This document shows positions 13,501 to 23,900 of a stretch of DNA of 64,000 bases, piece after piece. Location: positions 852,454-916,453 of the forward strand of contig BDGG01000011.1 in assembly GCA_001949185.1 (NCBI GenBank). Reading direction: 5' to 3'. Position 1 is the stretch's first letter. Each line of letters opens with the position of its first letter. The stretch is from Ramazzottius varieornatus (Eukaryota; Tardigrada; Eutardigrada; Parachela; Ramazzottiidae). The notes under the pieces are model-generated. The model did not search any database. It saw nothing but the letters and a program-made list of their open reading frames with translations, and was not told the origin of the DNA. Position numbers and translations under genes: made by a program.

Positions 13501-16015
13501 CCAGTTTGTCGATTCGCTCTCTGTGTTATCCTAAACTATGTTTTCGGTCAGTCGTTTGTTGGGTGGTGACGGTTGTTTCGCAGAAATCTGTGCTATTTTG
13601 CTTTGGTGTTTTCTGTGTGGTTTCTGGAATACTGTACTGCATGCTTGTTAAGTCGGGCACATCTAAAAAGTGATACTCTGACTAAGTTGGCGTTTTTCCT
13701 GCATGTGTTCTTGCTTTCGACTTTCTTCAGGCTTTGTGGAATTCAATTGGGAGGCCGCCAAACGAAATTTACAATATCGTCACTTGAAGTGGCGCATACT
13801 GACATGTTGTTGCATAGAAGCGTGCGCGACTTGAGATAAGAATCTACGTTTCGTTCACCGGTCTCTCAATTGTTGCATCAGCAGCCTCATTTTGAAATTT
13901 TCTACAGTCTGTCTGATCTTCTAAGCTGGACCTTTGTGTTTTTCTTGAACAGTACGACGAAATGTCCATGACAAACAACCGGCCAGGCTACTCTGAGGTG
14001 GTATCCCTGACGTTGGACGAGATTGCCTGGATTCGTGGTGCTCTAGCCAAAGCCGAGTTGGAGAATCTTGAAGAGCAAGATCAACGCCTCTTCGACAATG
14101 TCCGCCAACAGAAGGTACGTACACACCACTTCAAGGTCCTCCAAACATTTCTTACCCGTCTACTTCTATTTTTCCACACTTTCAGATCTGTTTTTCCTGC
14201 AAGCGCGTCAAGTTCGGAACGTGGTGGATGCGCCAGTCCGGTGTTAAATGCCATCTGTGCCAAAATACCATCTGTACAGCGTGTTGTCGACAGGTCAGTC
14301 TCTCTCTCTCTCTCTCTCTTTTTCCATCTTCTTCCGGGTTCGATCAAGTAAATATTTAAGACCGTCGAAATGGCTACATTGGCCGGAAGTGACGCTATCC
14401 TACATATCGGTCACCTGTGCCGTGAAATGTAAAGGCGATGGTGTCTGTTTGAGATTAAAGACCCAAAGTGGTCGTGTGAACTTAATCGTTAGTCGTTAAG
14501 GAAGGTTGAATCGTGATGTTGACTATTGTAGGATCTTTGAGTAACGTGTTGGTGCCTTTACAGATGGTCCTTCCGTGCGCCCAACTTGACCGCATTCCGG
14601 TTCACACGCTCAGTCCTGCCCTTGAGCCTGATCAACAAGACGAACGACATCTCAGGGATAATATTCCCCTGACACCTTCACCCAACCGCGACAAACGGTA
14701 AGAAACTTCATTCCTCCAGAACGATAAATTAAAAATAAAATCGAATTGGGAGGTCGGCAAACGAACCATACACGATCCTTTTTCGGTGGCGCACGGTTGC
14801 GTTGTTATTGACAGGAACCGTGCGCCGCTTAAACAGCGAGTTCCTATGTGGCGCACGTTTTCGTTGTTATTGGATGGGCGCATGCGCTAATTCAGATAAC
14901 AGTCTTACGTTCCGCTTGCCGCCCTCCGCTTTCTCGTAGGACATCCTCTTGACGAAATCTCAACAGTAGCTACACGGTTTCACCCGGTTTCACCATCTTA
15001 AACCACCTCAACGAGTTTGATCCACTCGATGATGAGCTTCACTCAATAATACACGACAAAATACTCAAATACAAAACAGACATCTTTTGCGAGGCTTCTG
15101 AACGTCAATCGGACGTTTTGGTGGTTTTCGTAGGATGATAGCTTCATCGACGGTTCCTCGCCAAAAGCTCCAACGGAGCATGACCCATGACTTCACCACC
15201 TGCGCAACAATGCCCAAAGCCCAGACACGACAACGTCTGCCTCTGCGAGACGGTCTTGCCATGAGTACCCAGTCCTCGCCACTCCCTCGCCCTCCAGCAA
15301 CAAGCTTCAACCACAGTCCTCTCCAGACAGCGCAACGGCGGAAGATCAGCCTGCCTTCCGAAGAAACCGCCCTGCTCATCCAGGTGTGTTTCAGCCAGAG
15401 CGATCTGGTCGATTTTACCCAAGTGGCGCATGCCGTCACTGCTGATGGCTGTAAGCGCGCACCACTTGTAAAAAGTGATCTTGTCCAGTGTATCTGCTTT
15501 CTTCCAAGTGGCGCATGTTTCCAGTGTTATCGACTGGAAACGAACGCCACTTGGAAAAACGATTATGGCGAGTTTGATTACCTGAGGCTTAGGTGTCACG
15601 TTCGAAATTGTTCTTTCAGGTTTGCATAGAGTGTCACAACGTCCTCTACCACGCCATCATGGAGAGTCAGGCCGAGAGGTTTTCCCTCCACAGTGCCCGC
15701 GTTCACCAGCTGACCGGTGGACTGGATACCCGCCAAAGACGACCTCTTCCTCTCCGCAGGGCCACCATGACGGAGCTGGGTCCGTTGAGCACCGCTGCCT
15801 CGTACCACACCTCAGCCTCCAGCGTCATCAGCGACTCGCAGAGTGACTCGCTGGATGAAGATTTCAACGCAGCGGACATGGAGGACTTCCTGGAAGACAT
15901 TCAGGCCCACGCACGGCAGAGCGAGCTCCTGCAGGCAGAGAGTGTCTCGCCTGCTGCGTCGCGCTCTGACTCGACGAATTCAGAAACTGGTTCTTTCTAT
16001 AGCAATCATATTTGA
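4463..16015 (+). CDS. SPIRE: Spire: KIND/WH2/Spire-box/FYVE-like actin nucleation factor
   Basis: Spire nucleates actin filaments with formins on vesicle membranes. Thirteen exons give 781 aa: 4463-4748, 7435-7493, 7621-7755, 7828-7941, 8289-8543, 8877-8963, 9163-9295, 12987-13213, 13953-14114, 14186-14293, 14564-14697, 15134-15383, 15620-16015. An N-terminal KIND domain (about 14-200; INEEQSWAVLHQAC) is followed by actin-binding WH2 motifs at about 263-283 (TPYEMLMEDIRLRRFSL), 296-320 (DIILEYIRSRPPL ... RRLKPK) and 326-345 (PAEALMDSIRKFPHEAL). A Spire box in exon 9 (TLDEIAWIRGALAKAELENL) precedes a modified FYVE zinc region with cysteine pairs CFSC, CHLC, CTACC and CIEC spread over the last exons. 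The tail is acidic and serine-rich. The fourth WH2 of model Spires was not found. Introns reach 3.7 kb (9296-12986) and carry several hairpin repeats. Confidence 0.95.
4749..7434. other. Spire intron 1
   Basis: This 2.7 kb intron has a GTATTG donor and a tctcttttttgcag acceptor. I see no gene, structured RNA or hairpin-family repeat in it. The ORFs are short and lack codon bias or domains. Confidence 0.6.
7990..8258. repeat. Palindromic hairpin element with three hairpins, Spire intron
   Basis: Hairpins at about 8023-8070, 8100-8146 and 8175-8226 lie between outer GGCAAGCAAAG-like and TTTGCCGAGTTCC ends. It fills most of the intron between KIND-domain exon 4 and exon 5. Confidence 0.75.
8711..8739. 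repeat. Simple repeat (GTTTC)n
   Basis: About five tandem copies of the pentamer TTTCG in a Spire intron. Confidence 0.9.
9379..9565. repeat. Palindromic hairpin element, Spire long intron
   Basis: It opens with AGCTCGGCAAAAC at about 9380, then two hairpins (9412-9463 and 9482-9535, the second CCAAGTAGCGCACG to CGTGTGCGTTACTTGG), with a decayed right end. Confidence 0.75.
9566..12986. other. Remainder of the long Spire intron
   Basis: About 3.4 kb with no gene I can support. ORFs exist on both strands (for example 11419-11742 + and 11570-11935 -), but none has domain similarity I recognise or splice-compatible neighbours. No tRNA, rRNA or hairpin-family copy was seen. Confidence 0.55.
13743..13850. 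repeat. Palindromic hairpin element, Spire intron
   Basis: A single hairpin (GAAGTGGCGCATAC ... GCGTGCGCGACTTGAG, about 13785-13836). The left end GGGAGGCCGCCAAACGAA pairs with a right end containing TTTCG. Confidence 0.65.
14297..14320. repeat. Simple repeat (TC)n
   Basis: An uninterrupted TC tract just inside the intron following the zinc-finger exon of Spire. Confidence 0.9.
14745..14928. repeat. Palindromic hairpin element, Spire intron
   Basis: Two hairpins (GGTGGCGCACGGTTGC ... GAACCGTGCGCCGC and GTGGCGCACG ... GCGCATGCGC) lie inside GGGAGGTCGGCAAACG / CGCTTGCCGCCCTCC outer arms. The outer arms are clearly complementary. Confidence 0.75.
15398..15585. repeat. Palindromic hairpin element, Spire intron
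   Basis: Two hairpins at 15419-15470 and 15506-15557. The second is nearly perfect: CCAAGTGGCGCATGTTTCCAG pairs with CTGGAAACGAACGCCACTTGG. It lies between the last two Spire exons. Confidence 0.8.
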
Positions 16016-16442
16016 TTTTCCAGAAGGGGGATATTTTACGGCTTTTTCTCTGTGAAGCTCTCTGTTTACAAAGTTTTACGGATGAAATATTCATTATTTT
16101 TTGGATATGTATTGATGTTACCCGGTTAGGGAAGATGAAGTCTTTGAATTTTAGCTGACAGTTTCGGACTTTTTGTGGAACTTAAAGTTATACACATGTA
16201 TGTTCCGATACATCGGGATCCGATACTGGCCAGATTTCACAGTAGCAAGTGTGGTAACACAGCAGACAAGATACCTGTAAACAAACAAGCGGCGACACCG
16301 TTCTTCTGGGGAGAAAGCTCCCGGGCGCCGACGGTCGCTAGTGTTATCCGAAGAGAACCGACCGACAAGGAGTCATATCGGTTGTCTTACCAGGGTTTTC
16401 CTGGCAGGTCGACTTCCGCCGTCGAGGTTCTTCCGGAGTTTC
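16016..16442. other. Convergent intergenic region, Spire / PEX10
   Basis: Contains the 3' untranslated regions of two converging genes. No ORF or repeat of note. A TGAAATATTCATTATTT stretch near 16082 is AT-rich, but no canonical AATAAA was identified. Confidence 0.5.
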
Positions 16443-17620
16443 TCATCGATAGTTTCGTAGGAGGATGAGACCTGCCGCGTTTCCTTTCGTTCTGCAGTGC
16501 GGACACTCAGCCTACAAGGACAAACGTCTAGAGTAACATGATTTTACGAAGAGGGGTTCACGGAAATGAGCAGAAATTTACGTGGGTGGAGAACCAGTGC
16601 GCCGCGCATTCCCAACAGAAGACATGGCCGCATGGAGCCAATGTCGGGTCTGTCCTCGGACCTTTACACATCGCACAATCGGGTCCAGCTTCGCCACCCT
16701 TCTCCTGTCGATTGGTAGGTGCTTCCCTTAGCATCGTGTACAGTGACGATGTACGGAGTTGTCGGTTTATCCTAAGGAGAAGAATGAGGAGAAACACCAG
16801 CGAAGTCAAACGAGAAGCTCGACCGCCTTTCTTCGTCCCCACACGAATCTGAAAACCGACAAAGATTTCCAAAAAGTTAAATGAAGAACAGGAAGAAATT
16901 GATTATCGAGCGTACATGTCTGATTCGGAGAATCCAGTGGAGCAGTTCGAGGCATACGATGCCCTGAATATCGAAGACACTCCGTCGAGCAATGGAGAAT
17001 CCGTCCGCAAGCCATCGTAGTGCTTCGATCACAAACGTCGACAGAACGTTTCTGTGGCATGTAGTGAAAAAAAGACGAGCTAAAGCTGACAGCCAAGTGT
17101 CTCCGAACGACTGGGTTACTTCAGACAAGAACAACTTCTGAAAAGCAGGAGAGCAACAGAGTGTCCAATTGCACAACTTATTCCTCAATAAAAGACGCGC
17201 ATGACGTAATGTTATGGCATTGTAACTAGCGAGCTGTTATAATGTGCTGCGCCAGTTACGAAACTTCTTACGTACGATGAATGAGACTGGTTGCTGTCTG
17301 CCTGCCTCCACCGGCGCAATCCCGCATATCTCTTGTCCAAGACTTGATGGATGACCAAAACTGGTCAGTAAACGATACAGCAGGGATGTCCATCGATGTA
17401 TCAGGGCAAGATCCCGTGAAACAAAACTGGGACCTACAAACGAAACAAAGTTGGAAGTCTAAGTTACCCAGCGATATGAAGCACTAACAAAAGAGGAATA
17501 CTCACTGCCCAAAGACTGCAGAATGTTCAGGGAATGTTCCTCCAGCTCTTTAGCGTATACCCTGTCCTTGGAGCGGGCCTGTATGATCTCAAGCAACGAC
17601 ACCTCTCGAAGGGAAGACAT
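16443..17620 (-). CDS. PEX10: Peroxin-10, RING E3 component of the peroxisomal import complex
   Basis: PEX10 is a peroxisomal membrane RING protein that, with PEX2 and PEX12, ubiquitinates the import receptor PEX5. Five exons give 276 aa in phase: 17620-17506, 17433-17276, 17137-16916, 16848-16582, 16511-16443. The N-terminus (EIIQARSKDRVYAKELEEHS) resembles the PEX10 start. The middle is hydrophobic and divergent. The C-terminal RING (about 228-267) has CAMC, CGHVFCWEC and CPHC ligands, and the chain ends LLRNYR, very close to the family ending LRHYR. It is shorter than human PEX10 because the segment between exons 3 and 4 lacks part of the membrane region, so an unseen micro-exon is possible. 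It ends 427 bases from the convergent Spire stop and starts 166 bases after the cyclotransferase stop. Confidence 0.88.
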
Positions 17621-17786
17621 GGTCGAGCGAAAACCAGCAGCGGAGGAAACAAGAAATCGCGACTGAATAAAAAGCCTGTAATATACACCAGGAAACCAGG
17701 AACAAATCTCCTAACGGAAATACTAAACGCTCAGACTCAGGAGGCTGCCACAAAAATGAAGCAATATGCTACAAAAAGAAGTCGAG

Positions 17787-18529
17787 TTATGAGCTGGTTG
17801 GCTTTTCGACGAATTTCTTGACTTCTCTCTTGATAGCCTCCTCGTTCTCCACATCGCGGCTCTCGCGCGGAAGGTAAACTAAACCATGTGGACCACTGGA
17901 CGAGTAATGTTCCAGATGAGGCAGCGCGAGGAGATTCTCATGAAAGTCATGAAGGAGGTACATCCAACAAACCAGAATTTCCTTTGGGACGTCCGAAATC
18001 GACAATTCGATTTCTACCGAGCGCCTAATGTAGTAATCAGGGTGCTTCTCCAGATTGTCCAGTCTTCGCAGACATTCGTCGTTCACATCCCAAATTTCTC
18101 CACGAATTCTCTGTGGAAAGAACCAGGTGAAAACCATTCCATTCCCAAAAGTGGCGCAGCCATTATTTTGTCCGTGATCAATCACCCCGGTTCACAATAC
18201 AAAATTCATTCCGTCCGGGGGAAAATTCACGTGTGTGCGGCGAATCCTGTTACTGACTTCTTTCTGATATAACCACATGCAAAATACTTCTGACACAGAG
18301 GGTTTCTTCGTCTGCGCTACAAATAAAGTTTGCTTACCTGGCCAGTTCCTGGAGAATCCAAGGCGTAAGGAAGGTTGTATTTTGATGCGATGAGTAACGG
18401 GAATGGCTGAATCGTTCGTCCTTCTCCAATGAAAACAGGCTGGTTTTCGGTCGTGCTTGTCGGATCAACCAGAACGTGGTGATTTGGTTCCCCGCGTTTG
18501 AGCGTTCCGTAGACAAACACCACAGGCAT
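17787..18529 (-). CDS. GGACT: Gamma-glutamylaminecyclotransferase-like protein (AIG2/GGCT fold)
   Basis: Enzymes of this fold release 5-oxoproline from gamma-glutamyl amines left after transglutaminase crosslinks are degraded. Two exons (18529-18338, 18110-17787) give 171 aa in phase 0. The substrate-binding loop YGTLKRGEPNH follows the start, and the strand-turn G(E/Q)...GEIWDV leads to LDNLEKHPDYYIRR, whose Glu85 is the likely catalytic acid. The C-terminus is basic. The ATG at 18529 gives the usual start MPVVFVYGTLKRG; the frame stays open upstream to 18910, but that extension has no family similarity and is GC-repeat-rich, so I reject it. Being only 166 bases upstream of PEX10 on the same strand, the two could share a transcript, though no evidence shows it. 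Confidence 0.9.
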
Positions 18530-18599
18530 CCTTGGTCCTCGATCTTGACCCACCAAACGACAGGAGGAGAAACCGTAATCCTGGTTTGGGATTTGGGAA

Positions 18600-19020
18600 G
18601 AGAGCACGGAATCTGGCCGCATGCACTGCGCTACAATGCAGCGTGTACTGCGCTGCACTGCAGAACAGCTGCAGCTCGTGAACTGACGAAATTTGTGCGG
18701 CACAGCACAGCATACAGCAGAAAGCCATAGACTACCGCGCAGATGCACCTGCCGCAACCTAACAAAAATTACAGCATTAGGCATTCGAACGTCAGCCGTC
18801 TCAGCTTTGCCGTACTTTAGGGCAACGTTCTCCAGGTTGACTACCGATTTCGCTGACTGAATTCCATCCGCGTCAATACATCGGCGTTCCGCGCAGTTGC
18901 ACCAGGTCAACGTGCATCTACAGCACAGCTACTTAGCCACTGGACATGAAAGTTGTGCAGCACAGCACAGCGTAGAGCGCCCTGGTAATGTGCGCAGAAC
19001 AGTTACAGCGTACTTTTGGA
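18600..19020. repeat. Degenerate CAG/CTGCA-rich tract
   Basis: Short imperfect repeats of the type TGCAGCACAGCACAG recur at about 18690-18725 and 18950-18975, among several CTGCACTGCAG palindromes. It looks like low-complexity decay rather than a gene. Confidence 0.45.
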
Positions 19021-20902
19021 CCTGCGGCCCAGTGCTCTATTTGGGAATAAGTGACTAATGTCTGATGCAGGTGTAGGATAGCAAGCCAATCTAGGTAGGG
19101 AAACGATATAGCCTATATCAAACTTTCCGCTACAGTTGATCGACTGATTGCTTCTGCCTTCGATGCGGGTAATTTAATGATCCAAAAGCACGTAGCCATA
19201 GCGTTGTTAACCTCTGAAGCAAATGCAGGAAGTGCATTCCTACTCCGCTTTTCTCTTCTTGCTTGGCTTCAGTATTTGAAGCGTTCAGAAAGTTACACCG
19301 AAACTCCAAACAGCGCTATTATTTTGCGTGGTCGTTGCAGATTATAGCTACAAGAAAAGGCAGTTCGCGAACACTTTCAAGCACTTTTCAAAACGGGGGG
19401 TGCGGCTTATTTTGTGCCCGTCAAATTCGATGAGAACTGCAGCCACTCGTTCAACGAGCACAATGGCAGGGACATGCGTTCCGTCAGCTATTTAAGCAAG
19501 AGCGTGTCGTTTAGCAGGCCGTACTTCGAGAGCGAACAAGGCTGACGTTATGCGTTTCTGTCCCCCTTTATCAGTCATTTCCTGGAAAGGGCTGTCATCT
19601 TCATTGTGTCCAGTTCGGGATAGCCTGGAAACGCATGTGCTCGATTTTTCGGCTCCATAGCCGTCGCTACAGATCGAATAAATTCAAACGGCTTGTTTCA
19701 GTTTTTTAGGAAAGCGAGAATGGGGCACACTTATGGGTAATCATCGGTTTGAGTCTGGTCTGACGGTTCACTCGGTTTCATGCAAGCGAGGGCTTCCAAT
19801 CAAGACCGAAAAATGAAGGTCTCGAGTCATGAGGCGGTGATACGTAGAGCTACTTGACTGCTGCGGTGCGTATCGTCCTTCAATAAACCTTGTCTGATAT
19901 GTGCTTCTGAACAAAATTAAGAGTACCGAAATGCTGCAACTGTCCTTGCGTAATCGGAGCGGTGAAAATTCAAAAAGGATTTGCTGTTTCTGAACCTAGG
20001 GTGGTATGCTGCCGCACCGCCCTAGGTAATTCCAGTAACTGGGACCGTCGAACTGATGTCTTCTGTCAGTTTCGATATAATGACGTCACAGAGTACCCTT
20101 AGTGGTATTGCAGGACTGTACTGGCTGACGGTGTGTGGCCGAGATGGGAGGGAATGCTACTCTATAGGGTACAAATGAGGCGGTTAACTGGCGTCCCTTG
20201 AAACAGACAGCAGGAACTTTTAGAACTTGTGATTTCCGGGTTTGATGTCACGGAAAACCGGTAATTCCACTCTATCGCCTGCTCCCCACTTTTCCATCCT
20301 GCCGTTCCCACCCTGTTCTCCCAGGGTGAAAATTTCCACCTCTTGTATATCTGAGCCATTTAGGGTGGTCGTTTTTCCACCATTTCCGGTCCTAGCCGAC
20401 CCTTAGTCTGATGTGCTGCGAAAGGGGGCCGGGGGTTCTGCTGGAGCGCGGGCTTCAACTTTCAAGCGGTTGATTGATTGCGTTTCGCTAACAAGCAAGG
20501 AAAGTTGTGACAGATATGATATCACATGGCACGACATAGCATGACATGAGATGATTATGCAACAGCGCGACGAGCATCCTTTTGTTCTTTTCGGCTTTTC
20601 CCGCATCTCCGTATGGTTTCTAAAGACCTTTAGAGTCCCTGGTACCTCTAGAAACCTCTAGAAACAAAATGAATCGAAAAGAAATATCCCACTCTTAAAG
20701 GGTCCCTTCGTTAGATTCAAGGTACATGGTAGTCGGTTCGGATTTCTGCTCAGAAGTCTGTTTTAACGGTAATAAAGATAGCGGATCATGCTATCGTTTT
20801 GCACTTCACTAGTCTTCGGTCGGTGCTTTTGGGAACAAGGCGCGTAGAAACAAGAAACAGACTACAGAACTGTCAGATCTATTCGTCTTTTGCCGCGTAT
20901 CA
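19020..20902. other. Intergenic region before TERT
   Basis: About 1.9 kb downstream of the telomerase gene. No ORF with similarity and no structured RNA that I can recognise. A small CATGACATG/GCATGGCACG-type cluster sits near 20525-20555. Confidence 0.5.
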
Positions 20903-23900
20903 TTACAGCGGGATAGAGCGAAATGTAACAGGAAACCGTTTCTCACTATTGCTTATCAACGACACAATCCAGTTGTACGCTTTTGCATCCACCACCAAAC
21001 ACTTCTGCACCATTCCCATCGCTTGCTCTTCAATTTCCCTTCGACAAGTTTTACCCAAAGGACTAGCCTTTCTCCCTTCCAGACACAGCACAGTGGAGAA
21101 GGCCAACCATGCAAGCGTCTCGATGGCCAGTGGGTCGTTCAACTGCCCGTTCTGCTGCAGAGATGCCTGCCTGCTTGTCAACATCCGGGCTAGATGGTAC
21201 ATCATCTATTAAAAAGCAAACCTTTCACAATTTAAGGCAGATAAGCGGAACCGGATCGTTGCTTCAAGTGGTGAACCTTTCCGTTCTTACTGCCTAGAAG
21301 CGTGCGCCACTTGGGAACATGATCTGGTTCAGTTCAATTGTCAATAATCATACTGTACGAGGTCGCGGTTCGACACGACAGTGAGTTGGTCAGTTCTGAC
21401 GATACCTGGTATAGTATGCGTAGTACTTCACGCTTCCCACGCTGGGACTTCTGACAGGTCCGCCAGTATGCAAGGAGGTCCATGGCGCACAGGACGAACA
21501 TCTCGTACACATTTTCGATGCAGGATTTTTGCGGACCGCAGTGGAGATCGAAGAGAGCCATGGCGAACTTACCCAACAGACAGAAGGTGAGGGAGTTCCG
21601 CAGCGTGATGGCCGACGAGTAGGAAACAGAAGCCAGGTAGCGCAGACGAAAAGCGTGGTAGCGACGCATGTCGACTTTAAGCGAAAGATCTTGCGTCAAG
21701 TTGAACACCCAGCCGTACCACGAAACACTCGTCACACCTGCCAAAAATATTTCTATAAACACTACTTCCATTTTGATGTACTGAAGCTAGGCAAACAAAT
21801 TCCCCAAGATTATTTCCCCAAGTGGCTCACGTTTCCGGTGGAACAGGCTGACTGCATGCGCCACTTGGAAAAAGATCCTGTCGAGTGTTTTTGCTGAGCT
21901 CCCATGCTTGTTCATTCTTCTCATTTATTCCTTGTCAGTCAATCACACTTTACTATCTTTCTTTCAAGACCTTGATCGCTGATGGGCGTAAGCGGCAAGT
22001 CAGGTAAATTCAGCGGAAGGTTCGTGCAAGTCTTCTTCGGGTTGAACGTAACGCCAGCTGCTGGATACCCCTTCAGGATCAACGCCAGGAACCTTCGAAC
22101 TTTGTTCTGATCGGGCGAGATGTACAGGATGTCATCCATGTAACGCATCATCAACTCGTCTTCGGTGACTGGGATACCCATCTCGTTCTCCAGCGCCCCG
22201 ACGTACAGCTGGAGGAAGAGCGAGGACAGGGGACCACCTTGTGGAATGCCGCGAAGGAACGTGAACCACACGTCTCTGTTCACTGAACGGAAGACGGCAC
22301 GTTTGGCCATGAAGTTAATATCTTTGAATGTTCGCTCGAAGTTCAGGACTTGAGGCTTCAAATACCGATCCTTCTCTGCAATGCAAATATTATATCCGAA
22401 ATTGATTTCTAGAAATATTTAATAAGAACTCGGCAAATACACTTGACGTGAGTACTTTTCCAAGGGGCGCAAGCTACCGTTTAATAACAAAGGAAACGTG
22501 CGGACCTTCGGAAACCTTGTCGAGTTTTCAGGTGGCGCAAGCTTCCATTCAATAACAATGCAAACCTGCGCCTTTTGGGAGACAATATTATCAAGTTTGC
22601 CTGCCGAACTTTCAAGAAGCGTTACCAAGAACTGCGAATCTCGTTCTACCGATAAAATCATAAAACAGCAGTTTCATTGCTATTCGATGGTTAGTTTTAG
22701 AGAAACAGACCGGCAAAGTTCGCGACTTCCGCTCTGGACAGTAGTCTGAACCGCGGTCCACTCCCGGGTACCATCCTCTTGCGTCCTCCGGTCGCGTCTC
22801 GCCCAAAGTCATACAGGAAGAAGAACTCCAGTTCTTCCGCCTTGCATCGATGGTACAGCATGTCCAACAGCTTCCTTAGGATACCCAAATGGACATTGTC
22901 GTAGGCTTTCTCGATGTCACAGGTGACAAAGTACAGAGGGCGCTGTTCTTTCGTTTGTAGCCGGTGTTGTCGGAACTTCATCCAGCCTTGCTGGACTTCG
23001 ATCGTGGTGGACCGACCGAAGCCCCGAAGTTGCCTGTCCCTTTGGATCAAGTATCGGAGAAGGACACCGGCATACCAGATGCGAAGTTTAGTCACATACT
23101 CGTAGCCGTTGTGAAGCTCGCTTTGCTCGCGGACCATTATCGGACGAACACCAAAAACTTCCCTGTGAAGAGAAGACATTTGAGAGCCTGTAAAACAAAC
23201 TCGACATGACCGCTTTCCCAAGTGGCGCACGTTGTTGGTCTTATTGGCTGAAAGTGTGCGCCCCTTAGGAGAACGATCTGTTCGTTCTTTTTTCCCGAGT
23301 TCCCACTTATTCGGTTTGAAATACAAAACAAAAAAGGAATGATAAAACGCGAGAACAGAAACTGAAGTTTCGCGAAAGTAAAACTCTCGAGACAGAGATG
23401 GAAAGCAGGAAATGTATACCTAGGAATGAATCGAGTAAGGAATACCGGCTGCATGTTCCTTCTGACGCCGAGGAACATGCTTTGTTCTGAGGTTTCGCCT
23501 AAAGTTTTGTCGTGGATCGGCTCGCTGGAAAGTTGATGCCATAGCTTGCTTTCGACGTACTCTTGTTCGGCTTTGAGACAGACAATATCCCACAGGTCTC
23601 TTCGGAAGAAGCACCGTTCTTTCTTGCCGCTCTGTGAAGCCGTCGCGTAGAAGAGACGTTTGATCAAGGGATTTACCACCTACGAAATTACATGAATACA
23701 TTAATAGTCCTCCTCACGACAGGCCGTAAAACTCCGTTGATTGTATTGATCTTGAAAGTGGATTACGGAGTTTCGCTTTCAAGATAGGCAGCCATCGAGT
23801 AGCTTATCTTGAACGCGAAAACGGATTATTCTCTGCACACCTGACTCAAAAATTCAAATTTTCATTTCTCAGCTGGTCTCTGTCTGCGCAGTGCTTCATG

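Noticed and set aside
15144-15599. 151-codon minus-strand ORF
   Set aside because: Antisense shadow of two Spire exons and a palindromic element.
18530-18910. N-terminal extension of the cyclotransferase
   Set aside because: The frame is open but lies in CTGCA-rich low-complexity DNA without family similarity, and the downstream ATG gives the standard family start.
21939-22373. Retrotransposon (Penelope-like) reverse transcriptase because of the YMDD box
   Set aside because: Neighbouring in-phase exons encode the TERT RNA-binding domain, motif T and CTE, and no endonuclease or element ends are present.
22914-23209. Plus-strand ORFs antisense to TERT
   Set aside because: They overlap motif 1-A coding sequence on the other strand and show no independent domain.
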